Assembly: GCA_025200525.1 (NCBI GenBank)
Contig: CM045758.1
Coordinates: 170,142,101 to 170,206,100 of the forward strand
Direction of reading: 5' to 3'
Length of the DNA: 64,000 nt
DNA from: Camellia lanceoleosa
Lineage: Eukaryota; Streptophyta; Magnoliopsida; Ericales; Theaceae
Shown: positions 23,600 through 34,671 of the stretch, piece by piece
How the letters are laid out: the number at the start of each line of letters is the position of its first letter
How positions within the stretch are numbered: position 1 is the stretch's first letter
Program-made: the position numbers and the translations under genes
The notes under the pieces: generated by a model
What the model saw: only the letters and a program-made list of their open reading frames with translations
Databases searched by the model: none
Told to the model about the DNA's origin: nothing

Positions 23600-23880
23600 C
23601 GCAACGGAGTCATAAATCACAAACAAGTCAAAGTAAACATATATAAATCACATAGACATGCATATTCATATCGATAGCATCTTCTACATCTTCCAAATCT
23701 TCGATTGCCGCGACTAGATCTTCTAGATCTCCGCCGTTCTCTGTCGATCTAGGGTCTCACTGCTTTAAAGTCGAGCACCTCTCTTGTGGAGCAATGTCGA
23801 AGGCCCAGCGTTCAAATTAGAGGTGGCGGCTAGGGTTTCAAAAAAAGATGAAGAAGAGAGAGAGAGAGAAAGAGAGAGAG
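23600..23880 (-). other. Orphan leader/first-exon-like segment
   Basis: Read on the minus strand this AT-poor island has features of a plant mRNA 5' end: a CT-rich stretch, AAACCCTAGCCGCCACC, a 26-codon open segment (ETLAATSNLNAGPS...) ending at a TAA, then GAGATCTAGAAGATCTAG and an acidic-looking open stretch (IEDLEDVEDAIDM). No complete gene can be built from it. It may be a displaced first exon, a pseudogene fragment or sequence captured by a transposon. Confidence 0.25.
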
Positions 23881-23914
23881 AGTGTGTGTGTGTGTGTGTG
23901 TGCGTGTGTGTGTA
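23858..23914 (+). repeat. Compound (AG)n/(TG)n microsatellite
   Basis: An uninterrupted purine run of AG units is followed by TG units (GTGTGTGTGTGTGTGTGTGC) and ends in GTGTGTGTAAG. Confidence 0.85.
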
Positions 23915-24215
23915 AGGGGGTTTGGAAATAAACAAATAAGAGAGGTATATATAATATATATATGTGGGTATTTTTGTCATTTCGTCTAACCATGTTTTTA
24001 CGGGCAAAGTATTTTAGGGTATGAATTTTTGACCAAACAAATTTTAAATTTGAATTTATTAACCGAATGCCTAAAATACAAGTTTCCATATGATTTTGGC
24101 ATTAAAAAAAATAAAAAATAAAAAATAAAAAATCCCAACACATTACGGGGAAAAAAAAGAGTATAATATTTGAAGTGACTTGATATATTCACCAAACTTG
24201 GCCTAAAGGGCTATT

Positions 24216-25690
24216 TCAAATCAGTATTTGTAGAATTACTCATAATCGGATTCGTTTAGCATGAAGGTTTGGATTGGGTTGGGGTTACTTTAGCCACAAA
24301 AAAATAAAATAGTCTAAAAAATCAATAAGACAAAATGTTACATCCAAACATAATCATTTCATTTTTTTCTTACATAAGTTAAAAAAAAATCAAAAAGCTC
24401 ATCCCAATCTAGGCTGTTTGAAATGATCTAAATAAGTATATTTTTTGACATTTTATGAAAAGATGTGTAGAAAAATAGAAAGGTAATGTGATCCAAATAA
24501 ATGCACTTATATCAATCATGCCAAATAACAGTCAAAAAGCCAAAATGCCAATTCACACCCCAAACGAAAACAATGTATCATCAAAATCTTGTATCTAACA
24601 TTCCATTATTATAGATTGTAATATATGATCTTGACAAACAAATACCATACCTAATTTGGAGATTTATTTCATGTATTGCCTCCTTCAACATCTTCAATGC
24701 TTTTGTTCATTAGTTCTCTCAAATTTTTCTCTGGTTGGAATTGCTCGGATTTTCAATAACAATCCACCATAAATTGCATGCTTGAAGATGTGTGGAAATT
24801 TTGACACTTCAAATTCAATAGTTTGAAGACACCGATCTTTTACAATGTGTAATGTTGTTATCTTTTTCTTCTATACTCGATTATTGAATGCAACTTGATC
24901 TAATATCATGTTAGAATTTTGGACAAACTCTAATGTATATACATTTAAAATATGATATTATTCATTTTATCTATTTCTTTTCCATAACAACCCTTTTATG
25001 AAAGTTTTATTTCACCCCCTCTTACTTCGATACTTTTTTCTTTTCTAGTTTTTGAAAGTCCCTTTTCTTATCTTTCACTTCTACAATTTAACTCATAGAC
25101 ACACCTATCTAGATTCACTTCACCTAATATTCAAAAGACATTCATTGATCCAAAAAAACATCATTACATTATGATACATCTTCAGCGCCATTTTAGACAC
25201 TTTAAAAATATAATGCAATTTCCAATTAATTTTCTAACGAAAGCCCAATGTTTTGGGTCTAATTACCGAACACAATATTTAGGGGTTATTTGGGATAATC
25301 TATATAAGTGCACTTTTTGATTTTTTTTCTGTCTAAAAAAGTAGAGAGAAAAAAATTGGTTGTTTAGGATAACTTTTTGACCCTTTACGAAAAAATGTGT
25401 AGTAAAATATTGTACGAAATACTAAAATTACGGAACTACCCTTGTACTTATAGTCAATACAGGTTAGTGAGGGTACGGCAGTAATCAGGTCAAGACGGTT
25501 GCAATCAGGCCGACTAATTTTTTTTCCCCACAAGTGAGCTAATTGTTGGAATGGTACAAATAAGGGCAACACTGTCTTTTAATATCTAATTAATCAGCCC
25601 CAATTTTCCTACCAAAAAATTGTGAATAGTATAGACTTTTTTACTTTTGTAGTAACTTTTTAACTTTTTGTATTTTTTAAGCCAACTTGA
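24216..25690. repeat. Diverged copies of the Tourist-like MITE family
   Basis: Segments near 24413-24500 (GATCTAAATAAGTATATTTT, then GACATTTTATGAAAAGATGT) and 25278-25400 (TTAGGGGTTATTTGGGATAA, then TATATAAGTGCACTTTTTGA) match the two clear elements at 25893 and 26433. Their ends are less certain. The rest of the interval is AT-rich and without genes. Confidence 0.45.
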
Positions 25691-25892
25691 AAAATGTGCT
25701 ATAAAGATTATGATTGGATTCAAAGGAAAATGATTTTTGTATTATATTATTTCCATCACTATACTGTGCTACTTATACAAATTATAAGATAAGTATAGAT
25801 ACAAATAATGATAAAGATGGAGTTACGGATGTATATCTGATATATACATCATATGAAGCATATCTCAATAGGTGATCCCAAACACCTACTTA

Positions 25893-26064
25893 GGTTTGGT
25901 TTGGCATCTTAAAAAAAAATCAAAAAGTCAAAAAGTCACTATTTTATTTAAGTCACATCATCCTATTTAAGTCACATCACCTCTCTACCACATCACTTTA
26001 AACCCAACCCATATTTCATAAAAAGTCAAAAAGTACACTTATTTAGATTATCTCAAACTACCCC
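25893..26064 (-). mobile_element. 172-bp Tourist-like MITE
   Basis: It is flanked by TTA on both sides (25890-25892 and 26065-26067), the duplication typical of PIF/Harbinger. The ends are GGTTTGGTTTGGCAT and, on the minus strand, GGGGTAGTTTGAGATAATC. It contains CAAAAAGTCAAAAAGTACAC, the inverted form of a segment in the element at 26433-26582. Confidence 0.75.
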
Positions 26065-26432
26065 TTAGTCTCCAAATCTTTGTCCTCCTTTCTAATACAC
26101 TCCAACAATTATATTATCTCTTGATATTCATCTATTTTAAGTTTTTTACTTAATATAATTATTAAAAATGCATTACAACCAAAAAATAAATAAATAAAAA
26201 AATCTTAGGACAAGATTTGTCACGACCCAAACCCGCCCCTGTAGGTTTAGCATCGTAACCGGCCAGTAATCCGTGGATTACCAAAGGCTTCTTAACAGAT
26301 AAGCACATAATAAGAGGGCAATTATACAAAATAAACATGGTCCAATGAGCTGTAATAACATACATGGGACAGAAGATTTCAAAACTTATATATATCTACA
26401 TAAGCATGTCGGTCAAAGGACATCAATATTTA

Positions 26433-26582
26433 GGGGTGGTTTGGGATGTCCTAAATAAGTGTACTTTTTGACTTTTTATAAAAAGATGTGTAAAAAAGTA
26501 GAGAGGAGATGTTGATTGATGTGACCTAAAAAAGACAGAAAGATAAAAAGATGGGCTAAAATAGGTTATGCCAAACCACCCC
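26433..26582 (+). mobile_element. 150-bp Tourist-like MITE nested in solo LTR
   Basis: TTA duplications lie at 26430-26432 and 26583-26585. The inverted ends GGGGTGGTTTGGGAT / GGGGTGGTTTGGCAT match at 14 of 15 positions. It is a younger insertion, since it interrupts the LTR. Confidence 0.85.
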
Positions 26583-27436
26583 TTACAAAACATTTACATA
26601 AGTGTAATATCCAGGACCCAACTGTACAAAACAGACCGAGACTAACATAAGCACAAAAACAGCCATGTAGCTAGACTTCCATCGGAACCTCCTCGGGAGG
26701 CACAACGGTTGGCTGACAAAAACAGAAGTGAAGGCCGTCAACTCTAGCCTTGATCACGCGCCGGGTCACCTACATATATAATATAAACTGTGAGCGAAAG
26801 CTCAGTGAACAATAACAGAGTAAATGGTTTTCAATGAATGAGTCTGTACAGATTCAGAAGTCATAATTCAGTTTCATATCAAAATCATAATTCGTCTAGA
26901 TCATATACAGAAATCATGAGGTGTGCTTAAGTTTACGTGATGCATCCATTAGCATTAGCAGAGCAAATACAGAACAGAGGCAGACACGTGAGGGTTACGA
27001 ATAACCAGTTCTATAAAGGAACCTCCGGATCCGGGTAACAGAGAATAAATACGCTGAGCCCCCATGACGAGGCCTCCGGTACGGGTAATAGAGTGCAAAC
27101 AGATTAAGTTCCATAAATGAACCTCCAATACCGGGTAACAGCCAACAAATATCACAAGATACTAAGGATGTCACAAATACATATCAGAAATTGAACAATC
27201 ATTCATTGTATAGAACATAGCACTTTAGAAAACAGATCTTATTTATCACACAAAAAATAAATACAGTTGAACATAATTTTACTACGTTATTACTCACAGT
27301 TGGCCTTGAGACAGATAAACGGAGTAGATTGGCCAAACCAGACACGAGGAAATGGCAACAAAGTGAGCCGGGATTATACTTCCATCTCCGATCCTCAAGA
27401 TAAATAAATCTCGCCTCGCCTCGATCTCATGGCATG

Positions 27437-28321
27437 CCACCACCTCTATGGGGATCGGGTTTCCCCGATCCCGAAAAACCCGACCTTTTTTTAAAAAAAA
27501 ATTTAATTCAACACAAGAACAGCAAAAAAAAAAAAATCTATTTTCAGTATGTTTCAATTCATCATCAACAATCATCAACTTTTTTTAAAAAAAATAAAAA
27601 AAAAAGGAAAAAAATCTGAAAAAATCATCAACAACAATTATCAACAACAGATCTGAAAAAATATCAACAAATTTGAAAAAATCATCAACAAACAACAGTC
27701 TAGATCTCACAGTCGGCGACGGAAGAGGCCATGGAGTGAAGGATCGGCGACGAAGAAGGCCATGGAGAGGAGGATTGGTATTGGAGAAGACCATGACGGA
27801 GGAGGCTATGGACGATCGGCGACGGAGAAGGCCATGGAGAGGAGGATCGGCGACGGAGGAGACCATGACAGAGGAGGCCATGGAAGATCGGTGACGGAGA
27901 AGGCCATGGAGGATCGAGAGAGAGTGAGACAGTCAGAGTTCAGAGAGAGTTCAGTGAGAGAGTTGAGAGAGAGACTGAAGAGTCAAAGTGAATTCGAGAA
28001 GGACCTGAGAATCTGACATAAAGCCTAGTAATAAAGCTTAACATATATATATATATATAATATAATAAGAATAAAGCTTAACATATATAAAGCTTAACAT
28101 ATATATATATCTATACAAAGACGATTCGAGGATGTTCGGGGAGGAGTCGGGTCGGGGCCGAGTTTGGAGAAGCTATCACCGTCCCTGGCCCGAAAATTAT
28201 CAGGGATTTAATTTTTAATACCATCCCCGCCCCTATGGGAATATTTTTTGGAAAAAACTCGTCTTAATTGGGGTCAGGGGATCGGGTCCCCATCAGGCCG
28301 GGTTTAAATAGTCATCCCTAG
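27437..28321. mobile_element. Nested non-autonomous element with minisatellite core
   Basis: This block interrupts the solo LTR. The left end has GGGGATCGGGTTTCCCCGAT and the right end GGGGATCGGGTCCCCATCAG. The outer right edge, minus strand, reads CCTAGGGATGACTATTTAAA, a hAT-like terminus. The left outer edge is less clear, so the limits are approximate. The core is a GC-rich minisatellite at 27715-27935. Confidence 0.5.
27715..27935 (+). repeat. ~30-bp minisatellite (GGCGACGGAGAAGGCCATGG type)
   Basis: About seven degenerate units contain CGGCGACGG, AGAAGGCCATGG and AGAGGAGGATC. All three frames are open for a while because the unit length is near a multiple of three, so the ORFs here are spurious. 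Confidence 0.7.
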
Positions 28322-28529
28322 GTACACGGCACGTAACCTACATAACACATAACAGATACACACTTGAAACACACGTTCTAAATGTATATAACTTACTTCG
28401 ATGGCTCTTAGTGTGTTTCTAACCTTTAATCCTCATTATGGAATCTTAAATATGGCCTAAGAATGCCTAGGATGAAATGAGGATGCAAGAATGCATTGGA
28501 AAACATTTCTTGAAACTTGCTGAAAATAA

Positions 28530-28860
28530 GGTCTACGCTCGAGCGTGGCTTGTCCCGTTCGAGCGAATATGCAGACAATGAAGCTTCGCTCGTGCGTGGA
28601 CTTCCCCGCTCGAGCGGACTGTAAACCTCGACAAAAGTACTGGATGCAAGTTTTTCATGCTCGATGGGCGCTCGACCTACACTTGAGCGTGAGACTCAAA
28701 CCTTCGCTCGAGTGTGGATTCCCCCACTCGAGCGAACTGCAAAACACACAAACTTCTGGGTATATGCATTTCACGCTCAAGCGTAAATATCGACGCTCGA
28801 GCGGAGTGCATGTATACAGAGTGCACGCTCAAGCGTAAAGTCCTACGCTCAAGCATGGAT
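28530..28860 (-). repeat. Cluster of GCTCGAGCG-like palindromes inside solo LTR
   Basis: Within 330 bp there are about a dozen variants of the palindrome (GCTCGAGCG, TTCGAGCG, GCTCAAGCG, ACTCGAGCG), spaced mostly 20-40 bp apart. It is the counterpart of 9300-9510 in the other solo LTR, where it is shorter. Confidence 0.6.
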
Positions 28861-29520
28861 CAAATTTCTAGAATTTCCAAATTTGATCACCAAGCTCAAA
28901 TTCAACCTAAAATGCATCAAACTCAAATTTCTAGGCCTCAAACTTTGGAAAACACTTAAAGACTCATAAAACAACATGTTTAAAGTATCATTTCAAGAAA
29001 TCATGGCCCAAAAGATACCAATTGTGCAAAAATCAACTTTAAACTCAAAAATCAATTTATGAACATAACATGCATGAACTCTCCTATATTCATCCTCCTC
29101 AAAACATGATCAAACTTGGTAATTCAAACGAAAACATGATGAATGACCAAAATGTAAGTGAGGTTAATACATGCATGAAAGAAACTTTTGAAATTATGCT
29201 TAATTGCTCAAAGATAAACAAATGACATTATTTTAATTAAATTTAATCGTTCCGAACCGAATTTTAATTAGACCTACCATAAAATTCTATAAATCCTAAT
29301 TAGCACATAAATCAAGTCAATTTTTGATTCGGACGCCGATAAGGCTTTCCATTCGCAAATCGAAACTAAAACATGAACAGATCTTTCTACACCGAACAGA
29401 TAGAGACATAAAAATAATGCAACACACATGTAAATTAATTCAGAATTTCACCTTAATTACTAATTAAGTATAATTAAATACGGATTAACATTAATCAAAA
29501 ATCGGAGTTATTACAAGATT

Positions 29521-30244
29521 TTGATCTAATTATTGTAACAAAGGTGAATCATGACGGTTCCAAAAACATAAATAATTTTTTTTACACTTTGTCCAAAAAA
29601 TGGGTCTCTATCCAAAAAGTATACGAATTACAATTATTAATCTAACCATTAGCGCATATATATATATATATATGTATGTATATATGAGTGATGAAACCAT
29701 TACATCTTATTCTATTGATAAATAAAATGATAAATAGAATAAAGGAGATTAATGACCACCTTGCGGGCATAACAACCATTGTTGTGCGGTCATTGGGCCC
29801 ATTTCGTGATTTATTTTAATTATTTAAACCGTTTATTTTTTAAAATATATTAAATAGATCATATTTGTAAAAAATTAAATTGGTCAGACATCGTTAACCA
29901 TTTAATCGATTGCATTTGTATTTACAAAAATGAAAGGCAAATATAATTTTAAGTATAAAACTAGACACAAATGTTATTTGATGAAAATATTATTGATATC
30001 TCATTAATTTAATTTGTTTCAAATATACTTCACTTAATTATCTTAAAAAATCAACGACTGAAATTATTAAAATATACTTCAAAATAGATCCTAATGACAG
30101 CACAGGCCATAACAACCATCTCCTAATAGAATATAAAACTTAAGCTATTCAAAGTAAAATTGTGAATTATTTTAATATCAATTAAGAAGTTTGTTTTGTG
30201 CATACATTTGATATGTGGTAAGAAAATTCGACATGTGCTCCAAA
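29521..30244. other. AT-rich intergenic DNA, nothing recognised
   Basis: No gene. A short (AT)n lies near 29658-29672. Confidence 0.45.
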
Positions 30245-31134
30245 CAGTGGCGTAGTTAGGAATTTAGTGAAAAATGAGCACAAATTAATGATAACATTAA
30301 TTATTTTTTTTCATAATAAATAACAATGAGATATTACTAAACTTAAATATTAAGAGTTCATTTAAATAAATGTGAATTTTAAATTAAACAATTTTAGATT
30401 AAATTTTATACAAATATTGCAGAGTAACTATTTTATACGTGGATTGCTAAATTAAAAAAGAACACAAGTTGAGATAGAAGATATATTTTAATAGAGAAAT
30501 TCTATAAAATATACTTTAAAAAGAGTGTCTATCATATGTCGCAATTATGATCTTTGTGATCTTTAGTTGTAACACATTATAGTGTTAGATATAATTTAGT
30601 TATAACTTCTTGTGCTTGTTATTTTGGTTATGACTATATATCAAGTAATAGTTAATTATGATTCCTTTTGATATTAGTTATGACCTATTGTAATTTTTTA
30701 TTTTTTTTATTTTTTATAATTGAAGATGTATTGTTTGATTATAATTTATATAGTGGTTATTTTAGTTATGAATGGAAAGAAACACATAGAGGATAAACTC
30801 CACATGGAGGATAAATTTCACATGTCAAATGTAACTAATAATTCAATAAATTCTATATCTTTATTGAAATTAATTATGTTTGTATGTCAATAATGATAGA
30901 CATCACCATTATATTAAAATTTTCATAGATAATAACATGATTTATTATAATCTCTTTATTTTCAATCAAAATAACTATTATTATTTTCATAATTTTAAAA
31001 ATATCATTGGCATTTCACTTTAAATAATATTTTTATAAATTTTTTTATTAAAATATTTTTTGTTTATATTAAAAAAAAAATCCCAAAACCCAGGGGCACG
31101 TGACTCCCTGGGCCCTACATAGCTATGCCGCTAG
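30245..31134. mobile_element. Possible ~890-bp inverted-repeat element
   Basis: The left end CAGTGGCGTAGTTAGGAATT and the right end (minus strand CTAGCGGCATAGCTATGTAG) are imperfectly inverted, as in many non-autonomous plant DNA transposons. The interior is AT-rich and non-coding. I found no clear target duplication. Confidence 0.4.
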
Positions 31135-31279
31135 TTTCAAAGTGTCTCAGTTTGAAAAATTCTTGGGTACAAATGGGTACTATGTGACATGTCATATGAT
31201 GCCTTCAACCAATCACAAACATTATGACCTCTCTTGTTATCTCCTTATCACCTAACATATAAATTTAATCTCCATTCTC

Positions 31280-32411
31280 GTGTGTTTGGTAACGTTTACG
31301 TTTTCAGTTTATATTTACAAAAAATTTATAAACTGGTTTTTGTTTATTTTTTGTTTATTTTTAGAAAAACATAAACTACAAACGCGTTTGGTAATTGACA
31401 AAATGTTTAAAAATTTTAAAAAAAGTGAGAAATGACAAGTGGTGGCAAGTGGTGGCAAGTGGCGGCAGAAGACGGTGGTAGAAAGTGGTGACGGTGGGTG
31501 GTGGGTGGTGGCGGGTGGGTGGTGGTGGTGGATGACGGTGGCGGGTGGTGGATGGTAGCGAGTAGGTGGTGGTAGTGGGTGGGGGTGGGTGGGTGAGTGA
31601 ATGGTGGTGGTCTTTGGTGGTGGTGGTGGTGGTGGGTGGTGGTGGCGGTGAGTGGCGGATGGCGGGTAGTGGTGGTGGGTGGTGGCGAGTGGGTGGTGAG
31701 TAGTGATGGTGGGTGGGTGGGTGACGGTGGCAGGTGGTAGCGAATGGGTGGTGGTGGCAGATGGTAGGTGGTGATGGCAGGTGGGTAGTGGATGGCGGGT
31801 GGTAGTGGTGGTGGTGGTGGGTAGGTGGGTGGATGGGTGGTGGTGGGTGGTAGGTGGTAGTGGGTGGTGGTGGTGGCAGGTGGGGGGCGGGTGGGTGGCG
31901 GGTGATGGTGGTGGTGGTGGTGGGTGGTGGGTAATGGTGGTGAGTGGGTGGCAGGTGGCTGGTGGTGGCAGATGGTGGATGGTGGTGGCAGGTGGGTGGT
32001 GAGTGGTGGTGGCAAGTAGGTGGCGGGTGGTGGTGGCGGGCGGTGGATGGTAGTGGTGGGTGGATAGCAGGTGGGTGATGGGTGGTGGTGGTGGTGGCGA
32101 GGGGTAGGTGGTGGTGGCGAGTGGGTGGCAGGTGGGTGGCTGGTGGTAGGTGGGTGGTGGTGGCAGGTGGGAGTGGGGGTGGGTGGTGGTAGCGGAAGAT
32201 GGAAGGGGAAAATGGTGGCGGGTGGTGGCTAGTGTTGGGTGGTAAAAAAAAAAAAAACTCAAAACGGAAACACATTTTTTGTATTTTCATTTTTTGGCCA
32301 AATTTATAAACTGAGACCACTGATTTATAAATCAAAAATTTTACCAAACAAATTTTTATTTGAATTTTTTAATTTTTATAAATATAAACAGAAAACTGAA
32401 ACGACACCTAA
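31280..32411 (+). mobile_element. Inverted-repeat element with GGTGGN minisatellite core, copy 1
   Basis: The ends are related to the 42809-43923 element but in opposite orientation: GTTTGGTAACGTTTACGTTT at the left; minus-strand TTTAGGTGTCGTTTCAG at the right. Both ends have TTTATAAACTG-type inner segments. The core, 31437-32245, is a degenerate GGTGGN/GGTGGC array. It opens three minus-strand frames rich in Pro, His and Thr at once, which shows that those ORFs are artefacts of the repeat. Confidence 0.7.
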
Positions 32412-32502
32412 ACTAATGAGAGAAGGGAAAGCTATCAACAAAAAAATAAAAAAATAAATTTCTAGGGATGTTAAGTACAGAAATCAAGCGGTTTACAGTT
32501 AT

Positions 32503-32618
32503 CTCAAAGTCATCTCTGCATCGGTATGGCCGAGTCAGCAAATAATGGGATAGAAATGGACTCAAAGTCATCTCTGCATCGGTATGGCCGAGTCAGCAAA
32601 TAATGGGATAGAAATGGA
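32503..32618 (+). repeat. Perfect 58-bp tandem duplication
   Basis: The unit beginning CTCAAAGTCATCTCTGCATC occurs at 32503-32560 and 32561-32618 without any difference. It contains GGTATGGCCGAGTCAGC, which resembles a tRNA A-box region, but no tRNA fold follows. Confidence 0.9.
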
Positions 32619-34440
32619 GAGAATTATCCAAAACTGAAAGGATGTATGGCTGAGTGATTATTGAGTGGTATAGAAGCATCGTTCGACATCATTTATTTTT
32701 TAATATTTGTTAAATTATTTTAAAAAATTAAACAAAAAATATTAAATTAAATTTGTTATTTTTAAAAATCTAATAAAAAATGCAAAATTCTATTATTTTG
32801 AATAATTAAAATCAAGTTGGAGCACATGCGACATTACTCGAAGAGAAAAAAAAAAAAAAAATCACATATCAAATTTGAATTTGTCTGAATCGTCTAAATT
32901 TGTGAGTGCCAATCGAAAGAAATTCTATTTCTACACACCTAAATAATTCAGAGTAAATCTTTTCTCAATATACATACCTGTTTATTTATTTATTGATTAT
33001 TTTTCTCAATCTACACACTAAAAATTACAATTGTATCCTTCACTCAAATATTATTGTACACATACTTACCCCTCTTTTTCACACACTTTTTGAAAACTTG
33101 AAGACCTCCGTTGAAGTAAAAACCTCTAATATCTTAAGTAAGTCCATTGAAGCCATCCATGAAAGACCTCCATAAAAACTTCAATTGAAAACCTCCAAAA
33201 TAAAACACCGGGCCCTTTAACCTCAGTTTCTCAGTGCATGTAATATGGAAAAAGGTGGGAATTTTTTTTAATTCAGCACTACAGAGCCGAATGAAATTAT
33301 ATATTTTGGCATTTGGTAATCGAAAAAATTAAAAATATTCGGCTTTAAAAAAATCAGAACTAAAATATCGAATTTATTAATAATTTTCGAAATATAGATG
33401 TCGAAGAAGTAAATATATTTCGGCGGTTGATATCCGAATTTAATACATAAATTTAACACTGGTTCTCCGAATTAAACTCGAAAAAAATACTGCTCGAAAA
33501 AAACTGACATTTTCATTACTATTTTTTGTCACCCAATATATTTTTATTTGGGTTTGAACTTCTATAGATTTGCAACTCTTCCATATCAAAATCAATCAAA
33601 AATTGTAGAATTGATAAAAAAAACGATATGAATAATAGATTGTAAACTTCGAGATTAAAACAATATGAAAGATATTTTGAGAGTATTATTTTGCAAGTAA
33701 TAAAGGAGTATAGAGTATGTAACAAGCAAAGTAACAACAATAAAATTTAAAAAAAAAGGTTTATTTTTTTAACTCAAAAGGTGAATATTGAGATCTTTTT
33801 GTTTTTAAAAGATATGTATAGAGAATTTTTATATATAATATTATAAGTGTTGTTTGATATCTATTATCATCATTAAAGTTTAGAACATAATTGTTATTAA
33901 ATTAAAAATTCATTAAGTGTGTTTCCTTAATTATTTAGGCACGTAGAAATAGAATTTCCCGCCAATTGACTATCCAAATGACCGGTATAACTTTTGTCAA
34001 TTACGATTATCACCCTTATCAATCACTATTGTCATCCTTATCTATAGCGACTATCACTTTTCGCGAAGTCTTTATCACCTTTTACCGAGGACTAGCCGAT
34101 TGACTATCCAAACAATTCAGACTATTCAAGTCAAAATTTAGCACTACTGAAAAATAATTTGAAAAATACTTTAGTATTCTAATTCTTGAATTTTAAAGCC
34201 AACTTTAATGAGTTAGCATTAAATATTGAGAAAAGTTAGGGATCATGAAAATTTTGTCATAAAAATAATCATGAAAAATTTATGATCCTTGAATTACCTT
34301 GATTAGTGTGTGGTACTTTATTCTGAGTGTAATCCAAGGATCACAAAACTTTCATGATTATTTTCATAAAAAAAGTTTCATAATGCGTAGCATTAATGTT
34401 AAATCTTATTTTTGTGATGTAATATTTTGATGTTAGTTTA
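32619..34440. other. AT-rich intergenic DNA upstream of SEN1, nothing recognised
   Basis: No gene or clear element. Near 34240-34390 there is a loose inverted pair (ATCATGAAAATTTTGTCAT and AACTTTCATGATTATTTTC). Confidence 0.4.
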
Positions 34441-34671
34441 TCTTTTCTGCTTTTTTTCTCTCCTTATCATATTATTAATGCTCCATAAGAACATATCCCC
34501 ACTCGTGTTGGATAAGTACATGAATAAGGTGGGGTGGCATGTCATGTCGGCATGTCCGACGATGATGATACATCCAACCATATTCGCCCTCTTCCTCCTC
34601 TTCAAATTCTTCTCTTCGATTCAAAGTTGTCTTCCAAAAGTCTCTACACACAGAAAAACAGAGTGGAAAAA
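34441..34671 (+). promoter_or_regulatory. SEN1 proximal promoter / 5' leader
   Basis: CT-rich DNA (TTCGCCCTCTTCCTCCTCTT near 34585) precedes the ATG at 34672, as usual for plant 5' leaders. I see no convincing TATA box, so the start of transcription is not placed. Confidence 0.35.

Larger units (their letters stand above)
26218..29515 (-). mobile_element. Solo LTR carrying two nested insertions
   Basis: This is a 3298-bp interval with LTR limits on the minus strand (TGTAATAACTCCG start, GGGTTTGGGTCGTGACA end). A perfect 5-bp duplication, AGATT, lies at 26213-26217 and 29516-29520. It is related to the solo LTR at 8268-10580: both share the terminal GGTCGTGACA, TTTGGTAATC..., GCCTTATCGGCG and a CTCGAG palindrome cluster. 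About 1 kb of its length is later insertions (26433-26582 and about 27437-28321), leaving ~2.25 kb, close to the other copy's 2.3 kb. No coding sequence is supported. Confidence 0.85.

Noticed and set aside
27673..28016. Gly/Arg/Glu-rich ORFs
   Set aside because: Products of the ~30-bp minisatellite in the nested element.
31315..32347. Three overlapping minus-strand ORFs of 199-323 aa rich in Pro, His and Thr
   Set aside because: They are all translations of one GGTGGN repeat in different frames. A real protein would keep one frame, and the repeat lies inside a transposon-like element.
32527..32690. tRNA-like A box (TATGGCCGAGT, TATGGCTGAGTG) and GTTCGACATC
   Set aside because: No acceptor stem, anticodon arm or proper spacing. 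At best a SINE remnant.
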